From positions 620,001 through 684,000 of the forward strand of contig NZ_JAJIWO010000001.1 of assembly GCF_020880695.1 (NCBI RefSeq): a DNA stretch of 64,000 nucleotides. Direction: 5' to 3'. Under the pieces are notes generated by a model that did not search any database, was not told where the DNA came from, and saw nothing but the letters and a program-made list of their open reading frames with translations. Shown here piece by piece: positions 43,863-52,794 of the stretch (the first letter of the stretch is position 1; each line of letters starts with the position of its first letter). Origin of the DNA: Mucilaginibacter sp. UR6-11 (GTDB lineage: Bacteria; Bacteroidota; Bacteroidia; Sphingobacteriales; Sphingobacteriaceae). The translations under genes and the position numbers were made by a program.

Positions 43863-44660
43863 TTAGAGCTGCATAGCAAAAGTAAAGCCGCCCATACCAT
43901 CCTGGTAAGTGGGTAAAATGGTTACGCTTTTACCTTTTTTATCGGTATGGGTTAACGCGTTACGGATATAAGGGTAAACCAGGTAAGAAAGCTTGGTTGA
44001 GATAATACCCAAACCGGCGCCTGCAACCACATCGCTGAACCAATGATCACGGTTATACATCCTGAAAACCCCGGTAGTTACCGCAAAAGAATAGCCGATA
44101 ATGGTATATACCGGCGATTTATTGGAAAACTCCTGTGCTAAAAATTCGGCACCCATAAATGCGGTGGCTGTATGTCCCGACGGGAATGACAGGTGATCCT
44201 CTCCGTTGGGTCTTAACCGATGAGTTAAATGCTTGGTACTATAACCGGTAACGCCTAAAATACCTGCAGACAAGGCAAGTAAAGCCGTACGGTCGACAAA
44301 AGTGTTCTTACCGGATACGCCGACTAAATTTAGCCCGTAGACCATGGCAATGGGTGCGAACTGAAAATAGCTCTCGGTAGTGGTATGAAAACTTGCGCCG
44401 GTTTTGTTGGTTTCGGTCTGTATGAAGTAATCTATGCGGCGTAACGGGTGCACGGCGAAGGTTAAGGCGCCATAGGTTATCGCTGCAAACGGCGGGACAA
44501 GGGCCCATGGCTTGGTATGTAAACGCTTAACCGTATCTGGTGCGGTCAGTAAATCTTTTTTAAGGGTATCGCCCAGCTTTTTATGGGTAGTATCACTTGC
44601 CTGTTGGGCATTGGCCGATATGCTGGCGATAAACAGACTAATAATTAAAATGTACTTCAT
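43863..44660 (-). CDS. PAP2-family phosphatase with signal peptide
   Basis: Secreted or membrane-bound phosphatase (265 aa) with a signal peptide ending SISANAQ. The acid phosphatase motifs are KHLTHRLRPNGED, LSFPSGHTATAF and RMYNRDHWFSDVVAG. It differs from the gene at 41021 in having the signal peptide and longer N terminus. A 13-bp hairpin lies upstream of its ATG. Which lipid phosphate it hydrolyses is unknown. Confidence 0.85.
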   Translation of the reverse strand: MKYILIISLFIASISANAQQASDTTHKKLGDTLKKDLLTAPDTVKRLHTKPWALVPPFAAITYGALTFAVHPLRRIDYFIQTETNKTGASFHTTTESYFQFAPIAMVYGLNLVGVSGKNTFVDRTALLALSAGILGVTGYSTKHLTHRLRPNGEDHLSFPSGHTATAFMGAEFLAQEFSNKSPVYTIIGYSFAVTTGVFRMYNRDHWFSDVVAGAGLGIISTKLSYLVYPYIRNALTHTDKKGKSVTILPTYQDGMGGFTFAMQL

Positions 44661-44665
44661 GGTAT

Positions 44666-44713
44666 AGTATTAATGCAGACTGCAAATCTAGCTTAACAAT
44701 CTGTATTAATACT
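44666..44713. repeat. 13-bp hairpin upstream of a PAP2 gene
   Basis: AGTATTAATGCAG (44666-44678) pairs with CTGTATTAATACT (44701-44713), one G-T pair, 22-base loop. It covers the gap between kup and the PAP2 gene. Confidence 0.55.
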
Positions 44714-44744
44714 GAAGCAACATTAAATTAAAATATTTTTAACA

Positions 44745-46694
44745 TTAGCAACTTACGCGGGTAATTTCAACCGTTTCAGGCGCGGCAAGCATTAACGGAA
44801 CTTTTTCTATGGTTACAAAGCTCAGGTCGAGCCCAAAGCCACGCTCCTCTGACAAGCTGATCTTTTTAAGATAGCCGTAAAAAGCCATAACCACTTTTTC
44901 ATAAAACGAAAGGTTATGTGAGCGCGAAAGTACTTTTTCAATCACCACGAACCTGAAATCGCCAACAATTTTATGTTTATTTAATGATTTATAGCTGCTG
45001 GTGATATCAACCTCGCCGTTTTTAACCAGGTCTTCCACTACCCTTCTAAACAGCAGGTTTATTTGCTGCTCAATACGGAAGCCCAGTTTAAAGTCGATTC
45101 TTATTAATTTATTAGGGACAAGGAAATCAACCTCGTATTCTTTTTTATAAGGCTCATCAACCACATCAACGTGTACCAGCCAATAAACGTCGGCACGTTT
45201 GGGTTGCTTTTGCAGGATAGAGTAGATGATTTTTGACTCAACTTCTGAGTTAAAGTTAGCGCTGGTTAAATAAACCAGTTGCGATGCGTACTTAGGTACG
45301 GTTTCGTCATCGCTCAGTTCTTTGATGATATTGTAATAATCATCAATTTCGACAAACTTAACATAGCGGTTCCTGATCTTGCGGGCAGTATGCCAGGTCC
45401 ACATGATCGAGAATAAAACGGTACCTATGGATAAAGTGAACCAACCGCCATCAACAAATTTATTTAAGTTACCATAAAGGAAGGTGCCCTCAATCAATAA
45501 ATACATCACCAGGAAAGTATTTACCATATAACCCGGCACCTTTTTACGGCGCAAAAACCTCGAAACCAATATAGTGGTCATCAACATAGCCACGGTGATA
45601 CTTAACCCGTAAGCTGCCTCCATCCTGTCTGAATGCTTAAATAACAGAACCACGCCAATACAGCCCGCACATAGCAACCAGTTAACACTGCCAACATATA
45701 ACTGGCCCTTTTGCTCGCTTGGATAATGGATCTTTACCTTGGGCCATAAATTTAACCTCACGGCTTCCGCAATTAAGGTAAATGAGCCTGAGATCAATGC
45801 CTGGCTGGCAATAATTGCAGCAACGGTGGCTATACCAATACCAAATATCAAAAACCACTCGGGCATGATCTTATAAAAAGGGTTTTGCAGGTTAAGGTTA
45901 ATCACCTGGCCGTTACGCTGTAGCAGCCATACCGCCTGACCAAGATAATTTAATATCAAACAGGTTTTAACATATACCCAGCTTATCTGGATGTTTTTCC
46001 GTCCGCAATGGCCCAAATCAGAGTATAACGCCTCGGCCCCGGTGGTACATAGAAATACGGCACCCAGTATAATAAACGCGTGATAATCAGAACTGGTTAA
46101 AAGCTTAATTGCGTAATATGGGTTTAAGGCCCTGATAATAGTCGGGTCCTGGATAATAAAACTCATGCCTAAAACGCCCATCATGGTAAACCAGATAAAC
46201 ATAATTGGGCCAAAGGCCTTGCCTACGGTTGAAGAGCCAAATTGCTGAATAATAAACAGGCCGGCTATAATAGCAATAACAACCGGTACCGTACGGAGAT
46301 GCGGAAACGATGGCACCAAACCTTCAATAGCGGATGATATGGTAATTGGCGGGGTGATAATACCATCCGCAAGCAACGCGCAACCCCCAACTACGGCCGG
46401 TACAATTAACCATTTTGCTTTACGCCTGACTAAAGAGAACAGGGAGAAAATACCACCCTCACCCTTATTATCCGCACGCAGTGTTATCACTACGTACTTT
46501 AAGGTTGTTTGCAGGGTAAGCGTCCAGAAAATGCAGGACACGCCGCCTAAAACTAAAATATCTGAAATGTGCTGAGTGCCAACAATGGCCTTGAAAACGT
46601 ATAGTGGAGAGGTACCAATATCTCCGTAGATAATTCCTAAACTGATAAGGAGCCCAGCGGCCGTCAGTTTTTGTAGATCTTTATGTTGCGACAC
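44745..46694 (-). CDS. kup: Potassium uptake protein of the KUP family
   Basis: Inner-membrane K+ transporter (649 aa) with 12 helices and a cytoplasmic C-terminal tail of about 200 residues. The first helix holds GIIYGDIGTSPLYVFKAI, the conserved family start, and the second region has NKGEGGIFSLFSLVRRK. The start is GTG at 46694, with no ATG close to it; a strong minus-strand promoter 19 bases upstream supports it. It is divergent from the small T9SS gene. Confidence 0.93.
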   Translation of the reverse strand: MSQHKDLQKLTAAGLLISLGIIYGDIGTSPLYVFKAIVGTQHISDILVLGGVSCIFWTLTLQTTLKYVVITLRADNKGEGGIFSLFSLVRRKAKWLIVPAVVGGCALLADGIITPPITISSAIEGLVPSFPHLRTVPVVIAIIAGLFIIQQFGSSTVGKAFGPIMFIWFTMMGVLGMSFIIQDPTIIRALNPYYAIKLLTSSDYHAFIILGAVFLCTTGAEALYSDLGHCGRKNIQISWVYVKTCLILNYLGQAVWLLQRNGQVINLNLQNPFYKIMPEWFLIFGIGIATVAAIIASQALISGSFTLIAEAVRLNLWPKVKIHYPSEQKGQLYVGSVNWLLCAGCIGVVLLFKHSDRMEAAYGLSITVAMLMTTILVSRFLRRKKVPGYMVNTFLVMYLLIEGTFLYGNLNKFVDGGWFTLSIGTVLFSIMWTWHTARKIRNRYVKFVEIDDYYNIIKELSDDETVPKYASQLVYLTSANFNSEVESKIIYSILQKQPKRADVYWLVHVDVVDEPYKKEYEVDFLVPNKLIRIDFKLGFRIEQQINLLFRRVVEDLVKNGEVDITSSYKSLNKHKIVGDFRFVVIEKVLSRSHNLSFYEKVVMAFYGYLKKISLSEERGFGLDLSFVTIEKVPLMLAAPETVEITRVSC

Positions 46695-46712
46695 TATCTT
46701 TATTTAAACGCA

Positions 46713-46740
46713 CAAAAGTATTAAAATATTTGAGTTACAA
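46713..46740 (-). promoter_or_regulatory. Promoter of kup
   Basis: Minus-strand TTG (46740-46738), 17 bases, then TACTTTTG (46720-46713), fitting the consensus. The GTG start is 18 bases downstream. Confidence 0.7.
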
Positions 46741-46834
46741 CTTAAAAATTATACAAACGTATAAGGAATTTAATTGTTAAGCAGCTAATTGGCTTTGTTA
46801 AATTATGTTAAATTGTGCAATAAAGCCGATGGCA

Positions 46835-46867
46835 TTGTAATTGATGAAAAGTTTATTTATACTTTTG
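46835..46867 (+). promoter_or_regulatory. Promoter of the small T9SS gene
   Basis: TTG (46835-46837), a 22-base spacer and TACTTTTG (46860-46867) match the consensus. The ATG is 20 bases past the box. Confidence 0.7.
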
Positions 46868-46887
46868 TAAAAAACTAATTGTAACGC

Positions 46888-47370
46888 ATGAGGCGAAATT
46901 TTACCTCCACTTTTTCATGGATAATCATAATTGCTCTGGCAGTGTCCCTGAATTGTGCCTATGCCGCAACAATTCGGCTTCCGAAGCATGACACCATAAG
47001 TTACTACCTGCTTAAGAGGAAACCTAAAAAGAGCCCGTTAAACTTTACCTTACCGCCTATAAAACCCGGGGTAATATCAAGCACCAAACTGGTTATCCCT
47101 AACGATAAGCTGTTGAGCAACGTAGAAGTTTACCCCAATCCTATAGTTGATCAGATCAATTTAAAATATGTTCTGTCGCGCAATTCAAACGTAACCATTA
47201 AAATGGTTGATGTGCTGGGTAACGATGTAATGGTGCTGTTTTCGCAAAGGGTTGAACCCGGCGAGCAGGTTCTTAACCGCCAGATCAGCAATAAACTAAA
47301 TCGTGGTTTCTACTTTATCCGGGTTATTGCCGGTACCGAGTCGGTAATTAAACGGATATCCCTGCTTTAA
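46888..47370 (+). CDS. Miniature secreted protein with T9SS C-terminal sorting domain
   Basis: A 160-aa secreted protein with a signal peptide (cleavage near CAYA) and only about 50 residues before the type A sorting domain that occupies roughly residues 79-160. The domain shows the family opening VEVYPNPIVDQINLKY, the middle IKMVDVLGNDV and the closing GFYFIRVI and KRISLL. Such a domain directs the host protein through the type IX system and is removed or anchored at the surface. Here there is almost no passenger, apart from a lysine- and proline-rich stretch. Function is unknown. Confidence 0.85.
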   Translation: MRRNFTSTFSWIIIIALAVSLNCAYAATIRLPKHDTISYYLLKRKPKKSPLNFTLPPIKPGVISSTKLVIPNDKLLSNVEVYPNPIVDQINLKYVLSRNSNVTIKMVDVLGNDVMVLFSQRVEPGEQVLNRQISNKLNRGFYFIRVIAGTESVIKRISLL

Positions 47371-47387
47371 TTGATGAGTTAATGTGC

Positions 47388-47430
47388 CGGTTTGATTAGG
47401 CGAGTAAGAGCTTATCATCAGATCAAACCG
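47388..47430. repeat. Hairpin after the T9SS gene
   Basis: CGGTTTGAT (47388-47396) pairs with ATCAAACCG (47422-47430) around a 25-base loop, just after the stop. There is no T run. Confidence 0.4.
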
Positions 47431-47529
47431 CTATTGTAATGATTAATTTATTCATTAAATCAAACATTATTCTTATTCTCGCATTTAAAAAGTTCACGCA
47501 ATCGCTTACTAATTCACTCATTCTGATAA

Positions 47530-48141
47530 ATGAAGATCATCGCCATTGGCCGCAATTATGCCGAGCATGCCAAAGAGTTAAATAACCCGGTACCTGACGT
47601 TCCGGTAATATTTTTAAAGCCCGATACGGCCCTGTTAAAAGACAACAAGCCCTTTTATCATCCAGACTTTTCAGAAGATATACATCATGAACTGGAAGTG
47701 GTTTTAAAGATCAGCAAAGAAGGCAGGCACATCAGCCAAAAGTTTGCAGCCGGTTACTATGAGGAAATTGCTTTAGGGATTGATTTTACCGCCCGCGACA
47801 TCCAATCGCGCCATAAAGAAAAAGGGCTGCCCTGGGAACTAGCCAAAGCATTTGATAACTCGGCGCCGGTTAGCAACTTCGTTCCTAAATCGCAATTCGC
47901 CGATATTTATAAGCTAAATTTCCATCTTGATGTTAATGGCCAAAGCAGGCAGGCTGGTAATACCGGTGATCTGCTTTTCTCATTCGAGTACATTATAGCT
48001 TTTGTATCTAAATACTTTACCCTTAAAAAAGGCGACCTGATATTTACCGGTACCCCGGCGGGCGTAGCCAAAGTAAATGTTGGCGACAGGCTGGAGGGCT
48101 ACCTAGAGAACCAAAAGCTGATTGATTTCTATGTAAAATAA
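47530..48141 (+). CDS. Fumarylacetoacetate hydrolase family protein
   Basis: A 203-aa FAH-fold enzyme that hydrolyses or decarboxylates 2-keto acid-type substrates with a divalent metal. Conserved pieces are IGRNYAEHAKELNN at the start, HHELEVVLKI with the metal-binding Glu pair, and IFTGTPAGVAKVNVGD near the end. Short length matches the YcgM/FAHD1-like group (acylpyruvase or oxaloacetate decarboxylase). Pathway is not given by its neighbours. Confidence 0.88.
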   Translation: MKIIAIGRNYAEHAKELNNPVPDVPVIFLKPDTALLKDNKPFYHPDFSEDIHHELEVVLKISKEGRHISQKFAAGYYEEIALGIDFTARDIQSRHKEKGLPWELAKAFDNSAPVSNFVPKSQFADIYKLNFHLDVNGQSRQAGNTGDLLFSFEYIIAFVSKYFTLKKGDLIFTGTPAGVAKVNVGDRLEGYLENQKLIDFYVK

Positions 48142-48255
48142 GATCGCCTAACGCAGGGCAGGTATCAGCTCTAAAAGTAACCTTAAAGATTAATGTCGAA
48201 ACAAGTATGGCATCACGGCGTTAACCCTAATTACATTTACAATACATCCATCTTA

Positions 48256-49965
48256 ATGAAAAAAATATTTTTCATCGTTCTGCTATTTATAGATTATCAG
48301 TTTGCCCCGGCTCAAAACACTATCCAAAGCCAGGAATATCCACAGGGATTTTTCCGGTACCCGCTTGATCTTCCGCCATCTACAGCCGGTGGTTTTGGCG
48401 AGATCAGGCCCAATCATTTCCATGCCGGATTAGATTTCAGGACCAATCAACAAAGCGGTTATCCGGTGCACGCGGCAGCCGATGGCTATGTATCAAGGAT
48501 ACGTGTGCAGTTTGGCGGCGGTGGTAACATTGTCTACATTAATCACCCAAACGGCTTTACCACGGTTTACATGCACAACCAAAAGTTTAGCCCGCAAATT
48601 GCCAGGGTTTTGCATGACTACCAGTATGAGCACCAGTTATATGAAGTTGATTTTAACCTACAGCCCGGCCAGTTGCAGGTCTGTAAAGATGACGTTATTG
48701 CTATTTCGGGCCAGTCGGGTGCGGTAGCCGGCCCCCACCTGCATTTCGAGATCAGGGATACAAAGACCGAGCACACTATAAATCCACAACTATTTGGTAT
48801 TACCATTCCCGACAGGATCCCTCCGGCTATAAGCGCTATAGGGATCTATCAAATGGACGGGCCGTTTAGCGAAAATACCCCACGTCAGTTTTTGGCAGTG
48901 GGCGGGGCGCCGGGTAACTATCATTTGGTAAACCCTAAAGTAATTGAGCTAAGCGGCAATATCGGGTTTGGTATCACTACCATCGACAAAAACAGCGCTT
49001 CGGTTAATCCCAACGGTGTTTATTCTATCCAGCTGAATTTAGACGGCAAAACGGTCTATACCTTCTCCATGGAGCATTTTGCCTTCGACCAGACACATGC
49101 CATTAACGGATATATTGACTACCCAACCTTTTTAACCCAGCATCGCTTTATACAAAAATGCTTTGTGCCGCCGGGCAGCCATATCTCGCTTTATCCGCAG
49201 GCTGTTAACCGCGGTATAATTAATTTTGATGACGACAATTTGCACGACGTGCAGTACGTGGTTAAAGACGTAGCCGGCAATACATCTACCCTGAACATCA
49301 AAGTTAAATCAACACATTTGTTAAGGCCAACAGCCATCGCTCAACCATCTGCTACCATGTTTCATTATGACCGGGTAAACCAATTTACCGGGCCCGGAGT
49401 TAAAATTGAAATTGACCCGGGGAATTTATATGATGATATTGATTTTAAATATGAAGCATTACCTGCAAAACCGGGCGCTTATTCTATTACCCACCGTATA
49501 CACAACAAGTTTACGCCGATACATGACCATTATGATATCTGGATAAAGCCGGATGTTGACCTGGGTAACCAGGCCGGCAAAGCCGTTATAACCGGCACCA
49601 CCGGCGTATGCGACAGTTGTATTTATGAAAACGGCTTTGTTAAAGGCCGCGCCCGTGGGTTTGGCGATTTTTATATAACCCTTGATACCACAGCACCATA
49701 TATTACCCCGCTTAACATTCATAACGGCGTTAATCTTTCAAAAGCCAAGGCCATCTATTTAAGAATCGGCGACAATCTGTCGGGCGTAAAAACATACAAT
49801 GGCAAAATAGACGGCAAATGGGTTTTAATGGCCTGGGATTTTAAAACTAAAGTACTAAGTTATACCTTTGACGAGAGCATCGCACACGGCAGGCACACTT
49901 TTGAATTGAACGTTGGCGATGCAAAAAATAACGTTTCACAATTCACAGCAGAATTTAGCAGATAA
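48256..49965 (+). CDS. M23-family (LytM) metallopeptidase, secreted
   Basis: Secreted 569-aa protein with a signal peptide ([11 protein letters not shown]... ends near FAPAQ). The LytM domain is at about residues 40-170: metal ligands His56 and Asp60 in FHAGLDF and the catalytic/ligand pair His161, His163 in HLHFEI are seen. These enzymes cut peptide cross-links in the cell wall. The C-terminal 400 residues are beta-rich and without named domain. I use the ATG at 48256 over the upstream one, because it begins the signal peptide. bcp starts on the last base of its stop codon. Confidence 0.88.
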   Translation: MKKIFFIVLLFIDYQFAPAQNTIQSQEYPQGFFRYPLDLPPSTAGGFGEIRPNHFHAGLDFRTNQQSGYPVHAAADGYVSRIRVQFGGGGNIVYINHPNGFTTVYMHNQKFSPQIARVLHDYQYEHQLYEVDFNLQPGQLQVCKDDVIAISGQSGAVAGPHLHFEIRDTKTEHTINPQLFGITIPDRIPPAISAIGIYQMDGPFSENTPRQFLAVGGAPGNYHLVNPKVIELSGNIGFGITTIDKNSASVNPNGVYSIQLNLDGKTVYTFSMEHFAFDQTHAINGYIDYPTFLTQHRFIQKCFVPPGSHISLYPQAVNRGIINFDDDNLHDVQYVVKDVAGNTSTLNIKVKSTHLLRPTAIAQPSATMFHYDRVNQFTGPGVKIEIDPGNLYDDIDFKYEALPAKPGAYSITHRIHNKFTPIHDHYDIWIKPDVDLGNQAGKAVITGTTGVCDSCIYENGFVKGRARGFGDFYITLDTTAPYITPLNIHNGVNLSKAKAIYLRIGDNLSGVKTYNGKIDGKWVLMAWDFKTKVLSYTFDESIAHGRHTFELNVGDAKNNVSQFTAEFSR

Positions 49966-50423
49966 TGGCAACACTTAAAGCAGGCGATAAGGCCCCGGAT
50001 TTTACGGCGAAAGATCAAAATGGCAAAACAGTTTCATTAGCTGATTTTAAAGGAAAAACAGTGATCCTTTATTTTTATCCTAAAGACGATACCCCGGGCT
50101 GCACCGCCGAGGCTTGCGATTTCAGGGATAACTACCAATCCTTAACAGGCAAAGGTTTTGAGGTAATCGGCGTTAGTACCGATGATGAAAAATCACATAA
50201 AAAATTCGAGACCAAATATAACCTGCCGTTCCCGCTTATTGCCGATACTGACCATAGCATAGTTGAGGCCTATGGCGTTTGGGGCGAAAAAAACATGTAC
50301 GGTAAAAAATATATGGGCACCATGCGCACCACGTTTATTATTGATGCCGAAGGTAAAATTAAAGACGTGATTGATAAAGTTGATACTAAAGCGGCATCAC
50401 AACAGGTACTTGATTTGTTGTAG
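49965..50423 (+). CDS. bcp: Thioredoxin-dependent thiol peroxidase (Bcp/PrxQ)
   Basis: Peroxiredoxin of 152 aa that reduces hydroperoxides with electrons from thioredoxin. The peroxidatic Cys46 is in [15 protein letters not shown], with Cys51 the resolving cysteine, as in PrxQ. The ATG shares an A with the TAA of the M23 gene (TAATG), so the two are translationally coupled. The TrxA encoded at 60865 is a plausible reductant. Confidence 0.95.
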   Translation: MATLKAGDKAPDFTAKDQNGKTVSLADFKGKTVILYFYPKDDTPGCTAEACDFRDNYQSLTGKGFEVIGVSTDDEKSHKKFETKYNLPFPLIADTDHSIVEAYGVWGEKNMYGKKYMGTMRTTFIIDAEGKIKDVIDKVDTKAASQQVLDLL

Positions 50424-50433
50424 AATGGACCAA

Positions 50434-50580
50434 ACCCTCTTTCCGCCGAAGGCGAAGAGAGGGTGGACAAGCGAAGCTTCGTCGGGGTGAGTTGTCGCCG
50501 CCTGCATCAGCCGGTATTTACTCATCCGGTCTTTACTTCACTCGACCACCCTCTTGCGCAAGCAGTAAAGAGGGCCGGGT
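50434..50580. repeat. Foldable intergenic repeat element
   Basis: ACCCTCTTTCCGCC pairs with GGCGAAGAGAGGGT (50434-50464, 13 of 14 pairs, loop GAA). AAGAG..GGTGG..AG.GAAG near 50455-50476 has an imperfect reverse complement CTTCACTCGACCACCCTCTT (50536-50555), and CGAAGCTTCG (50472-50481) is a further palindrome. It has no gene and resembles dispersed elements I recall from Bacteroidota. Confidence 0.7.
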
Positions 50581-50713
50581 AAAGGAAATCAGAGCAACCG
50601 ACGCCAACGGCAGCATTATCATTTAGAAAATAATAAGTATTTTAGCGGCGGTTGATAGCTTAAACAAACAAAAGCCGCAAATAACTATTTTACTGAAAAA
50701 ATAATTATCAAAC

Positions 50714-51268
50714 ATGCCCATACAGGTTGAAGATGCAGAGATACTAAGTAAATTTCAGGACGAAAAGACCCGGAATGAGGCATTTAACCTGCTGCTTAAT
50801 AAATATCAGCAAAAAATTTACTGGCACATACGCCGCATGGTTATTGACCATGACGATGCTGATGATCTGGTTCAGGACGTTTTCATTAAGGTTTGGAAAA
50901 ATCTGGCCGGTTTCCGTAATGATTCACAATTGTACACGTGGATGTACCGGATAGCCAGCAATGAATGCATCACGTTTCTGAACAAGAAAAAGCTGCGGAA
51001 CAATGTTTCTATCGAGGATGAAGCTTACAATTTGGCCGATACCCTGGCCGACTCATCCTACTTTAATGGCGATGCTGCCCAAAAAAAATTACAGAATGCG
51101 ATAATTACCCTGCCCGAAAAGCAGCGACTGGTATTTAATATGAAATACTATGAGGACATGAAATATGAAGAAATGTCGCAGGTTTTAGGCACAAGTGTAG
51201 GCGCGTTAAAAGCCTCTTTTCACCTGGCTGTTAAAAAAATTGAAGCTATTTTACTGGCAGAAGATTAA
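50714..51268 (+). CDS. ECF-family RNA polymerase sigma factor
   Basis: Sigma-70-type extracytoplasmic-function sigma factor (184 aa). Region 2 has DHDDADDLVQDVFIKVWKNL and WMYRIASNECITFLNKK, region 4 has LPEKQRLVFNMKYYEDMKYEEM and the helix-turn-helix SVGALKASFHLAVKKI. It opens a three-gene run with a membrane protein and a Spy-like periplasmic protein, the layout of an ECF sigma and its membrane-bound regulator. The 51-base gap to the next gene has no hairpin. Confidence 0.92.
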   Translation: MPIQVEDAEILSKFQDEKTRNEAFNLLLNKYQQKIYWHIRRMVIDHDDADDLVQDVFIKVWKNLAGFRNDSQLYTWMYRIASNECITFLNKKKLRNNVSIEDEAYNLADTLADSSYFNGDAAQKKLQNAIITLPEKQRLVFNMKYYEDMKYEEMSQVLGTSVGALKASFHLAVKKIEAILLAED

Positions 51269-51319
51269 ATTTAAAATGTTATTAAACCTTTTCATCTAAA
51301 TTTCATCTATAAGGTAATC

Positions 51320-52234
51320 ATGGCAAGGGATATAGAAAACAAAGAATGGCTAAATGATTATGCGCGGCTTAAACAGGTAAGTACAAAAAACCCGTTTACA
51401 GTACCCGATAGCTATTTTGAAGGGTTGGATGAACGCATAATATCAGCAATTAAACTGGATGAATTGAAAAACTCAATTTCGCCGGATTGTTTTGTTGTAC
51501 CTGAAAATTATTTTGAAGAGTTGGGCAGCAACATCAAGAGCCGCATCGCTATTGAAGAGATTTTGGATACCACGGCTACGGGGTTAACCGTTCCGGAGAA
51601 TTATTTTGGAGAGCTAAGCGGCAATATCCAAAGCCGTATAGCCATTGAAGAGCTTACCGGCAGGGAAGCTGCCGGCTTAACCGTACCTGAAAACTATTTT
51701 GAACAACTAAGCAGTAATATACAAAGCCGCATTGCGGTTGAAGAATTATTAAATAATGAAGATACCGGTTTAACCGTACCCGCGAATTATTTCGAGGACC
51801 TAAGCAGCAAGATCCGGAGCCGCCTGGTAGTTGAAGAAGCGTTAGCCAATGCCGAAGATGCCTTTACTGTTCCGCAGGATTATTTTAACAGGCTAAATCA
51901 AAATATATTAAATAAAACGGTTAATCAGGATATCGTAAAACGCAAAAGCGCTGTTATAAGGGTATTATCATCTACTGCATTTAAATATGCTACTGCCGCT
52001 TGTTTTGTGGCGATGATTGGTACCGGCGTATTTTTGCAGATGGAATCGCCTGAAGCTGTACATGATCGTTCATTCCTGCATAAAGAGCTGTCAACTATCC
52101 CGGTAACCGATATTCAAAATTACCTGGAGCAAAATGTTGATGGCAGCGATACCCAACATACGGTTGCCAATGAAAATTTGCCGGTTAGCCCTGATGAGTT
52201 AAAGGCCGCTTTACAAGACTATACCGACCAATAA
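51320..52234 (+). CDS. Repeat-bearing single-pass membrane protein, putative anti-sigma factor
   Basis: A 304-aa protein whose first 200 residues are six copies of a motif (F/L)TVPxxYFxxL. The Tyr-Phe pairs are at 32, 64, 95, 126, 157 and 188, a 31-residue period (32 once). Copies 2-5 go on as xxIxSRIxxEE. A single membrane helix follows (about residues 222-240, ATAACFVAMIGTGVFLQM), then a periplasmic tail of 60. The position right behind an ECF sigma gene suggests an anti-sigma factor with a cytoplasmic repeat domain, but no zinc or ASD motif is seen. Sigma binding by the repeats is inference. Confidence 0.75.
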   Translation: MARDIENKEWLNDYARLKQVSTKNPFTVPDSYFEGLDERIISAIKLDELKNSISPDCFVVPENYFEELGSNIKSRIAIEEILDTTATGLTVPENYFGELSGNIQSRIAIEELTGREAAGLTVPENYFEQLSSNIQSRIAVEELLNNEDTGLTVPANYFEDLSSKIRSRLVVEEALANAEDAFTVPQDYFNRLNQNILNKTVNQDIVKRKSAVIRVLSSTAFKYATAACFVAMIGTGVFLQMESPEAVHDRSFLHKELSTIPVTDIQNYLEQNVDGSDTQHTVANENLPVSPDELKAALQDYTDQ

Positions 52235-52237
52235 GAG

Positions 52238-52726
52238 ATGACAGTTAATAAGTTGTGTAAACACGTTTTTTTTATATTGTTATTAGGGTGTTTTAGCTAT
52301 ACAGCTTATTCGCAAAACCTGCGTATGCAATCCCGTCAGCAAACCGGGTTGCGGATAGTTAAGCCACAAAACCCGGGTATGCGCCGCATCCAGGTGGTTA
52401 AAGAGACATTTATAGGCCAGCAGCTTGCGCTTACGCGCCAGCAGGGCGAATTATTCTGGCCGATATACCGCCAGTACCAAAATGAACTTTTTGAAGTAAG
52501 GCGGTTAAAACGCCTTAACAATTCAGATGCCCAGGCCAACGGGGCCGAGCAGGTAAAAAGAGACCTGGATTACGATGCCCAGTTAGTAGCGATACGTAAG
52601 CATTACAATGAAGAGTTTATGAAAGTGCTGCCTCCTGAAAAAGTAAGCCAGCTGATAAAATCAGAACGCGAATTTAATGATGAGCTGGTAAGAAAGCTCC
52701 ATGAACAAAACGTAGCCAAACCCTGA
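52238..52726 (+). CDS. Periplasmic Spy/CpxP-like protein
   Basis: A 162-aa secreted helical protein. A signal peptide ends near AYSQ; the rest is basic and helical with LTRQQGELFWPIYRQYQNEL and the closing EKVSQLIKSEREFNDELV, resembling Spy/CpxP periplasmic proteins that bind misfolded proteins. It starts three bases after the putative anti-sigma stop. In the ECF group it may act as periplasmic sensor or as target; family membership is a guess from helix pattern. A terminator follows. Confidence 0.6.
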   Translation: MTVNKLCKHVFFILLLGCFSYTAYSQNLRMQSRQQTGLRIVKPQNPGMRRIQVVKETFIGQQLALTRQQGELFWPIYRQYQNELFEVRRLKRLNNSDAQANGAEQVKRDLDYDAQLVAIRKHYNEEFMKVLPPEKVSQLIKSEREFNDELVRKLHEQNVAKP

Positions 52727-52748
52727 GCGAAAATATTTAATGAACAAT

Positions 52749-52781
52749 AAAAGGCTTATCACATAAAGTGGTAAGCCTTTT
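52749..52781 (+). terminator. Terminator after the ECF operon
   Basis: AAAAGGCTTATCAC pairs with GTGGTAAGCCTTTT (14 bp, one G-T pair, 5-base loop). The T tail is short, and a promoter box starts two bases later. Confidence 0.85.
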
Positions 52782-52782
52782 G

Positions 52783-52790
52783 TATTTTTG
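52783..52790 (+). promoter_or_regulatory. -7 box (TATTTTTG) of the aminotransferase gene
   Basis: TATTTTTG lies four bases before the ATG at 52795, right after the preceding terminator. Like engB, it implies a leaderless or very short-leader mRNA. Confidence 0.5.
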
Positions 52791-52794
52791 GGCT

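Noticed and set aside
51400..51900. 93-bp periodic DNA read as a CRISPR-like array
   Set aside because: The repeats are in frame within a coding sequence, diverge between copies and encode a 31-residue protein motif.
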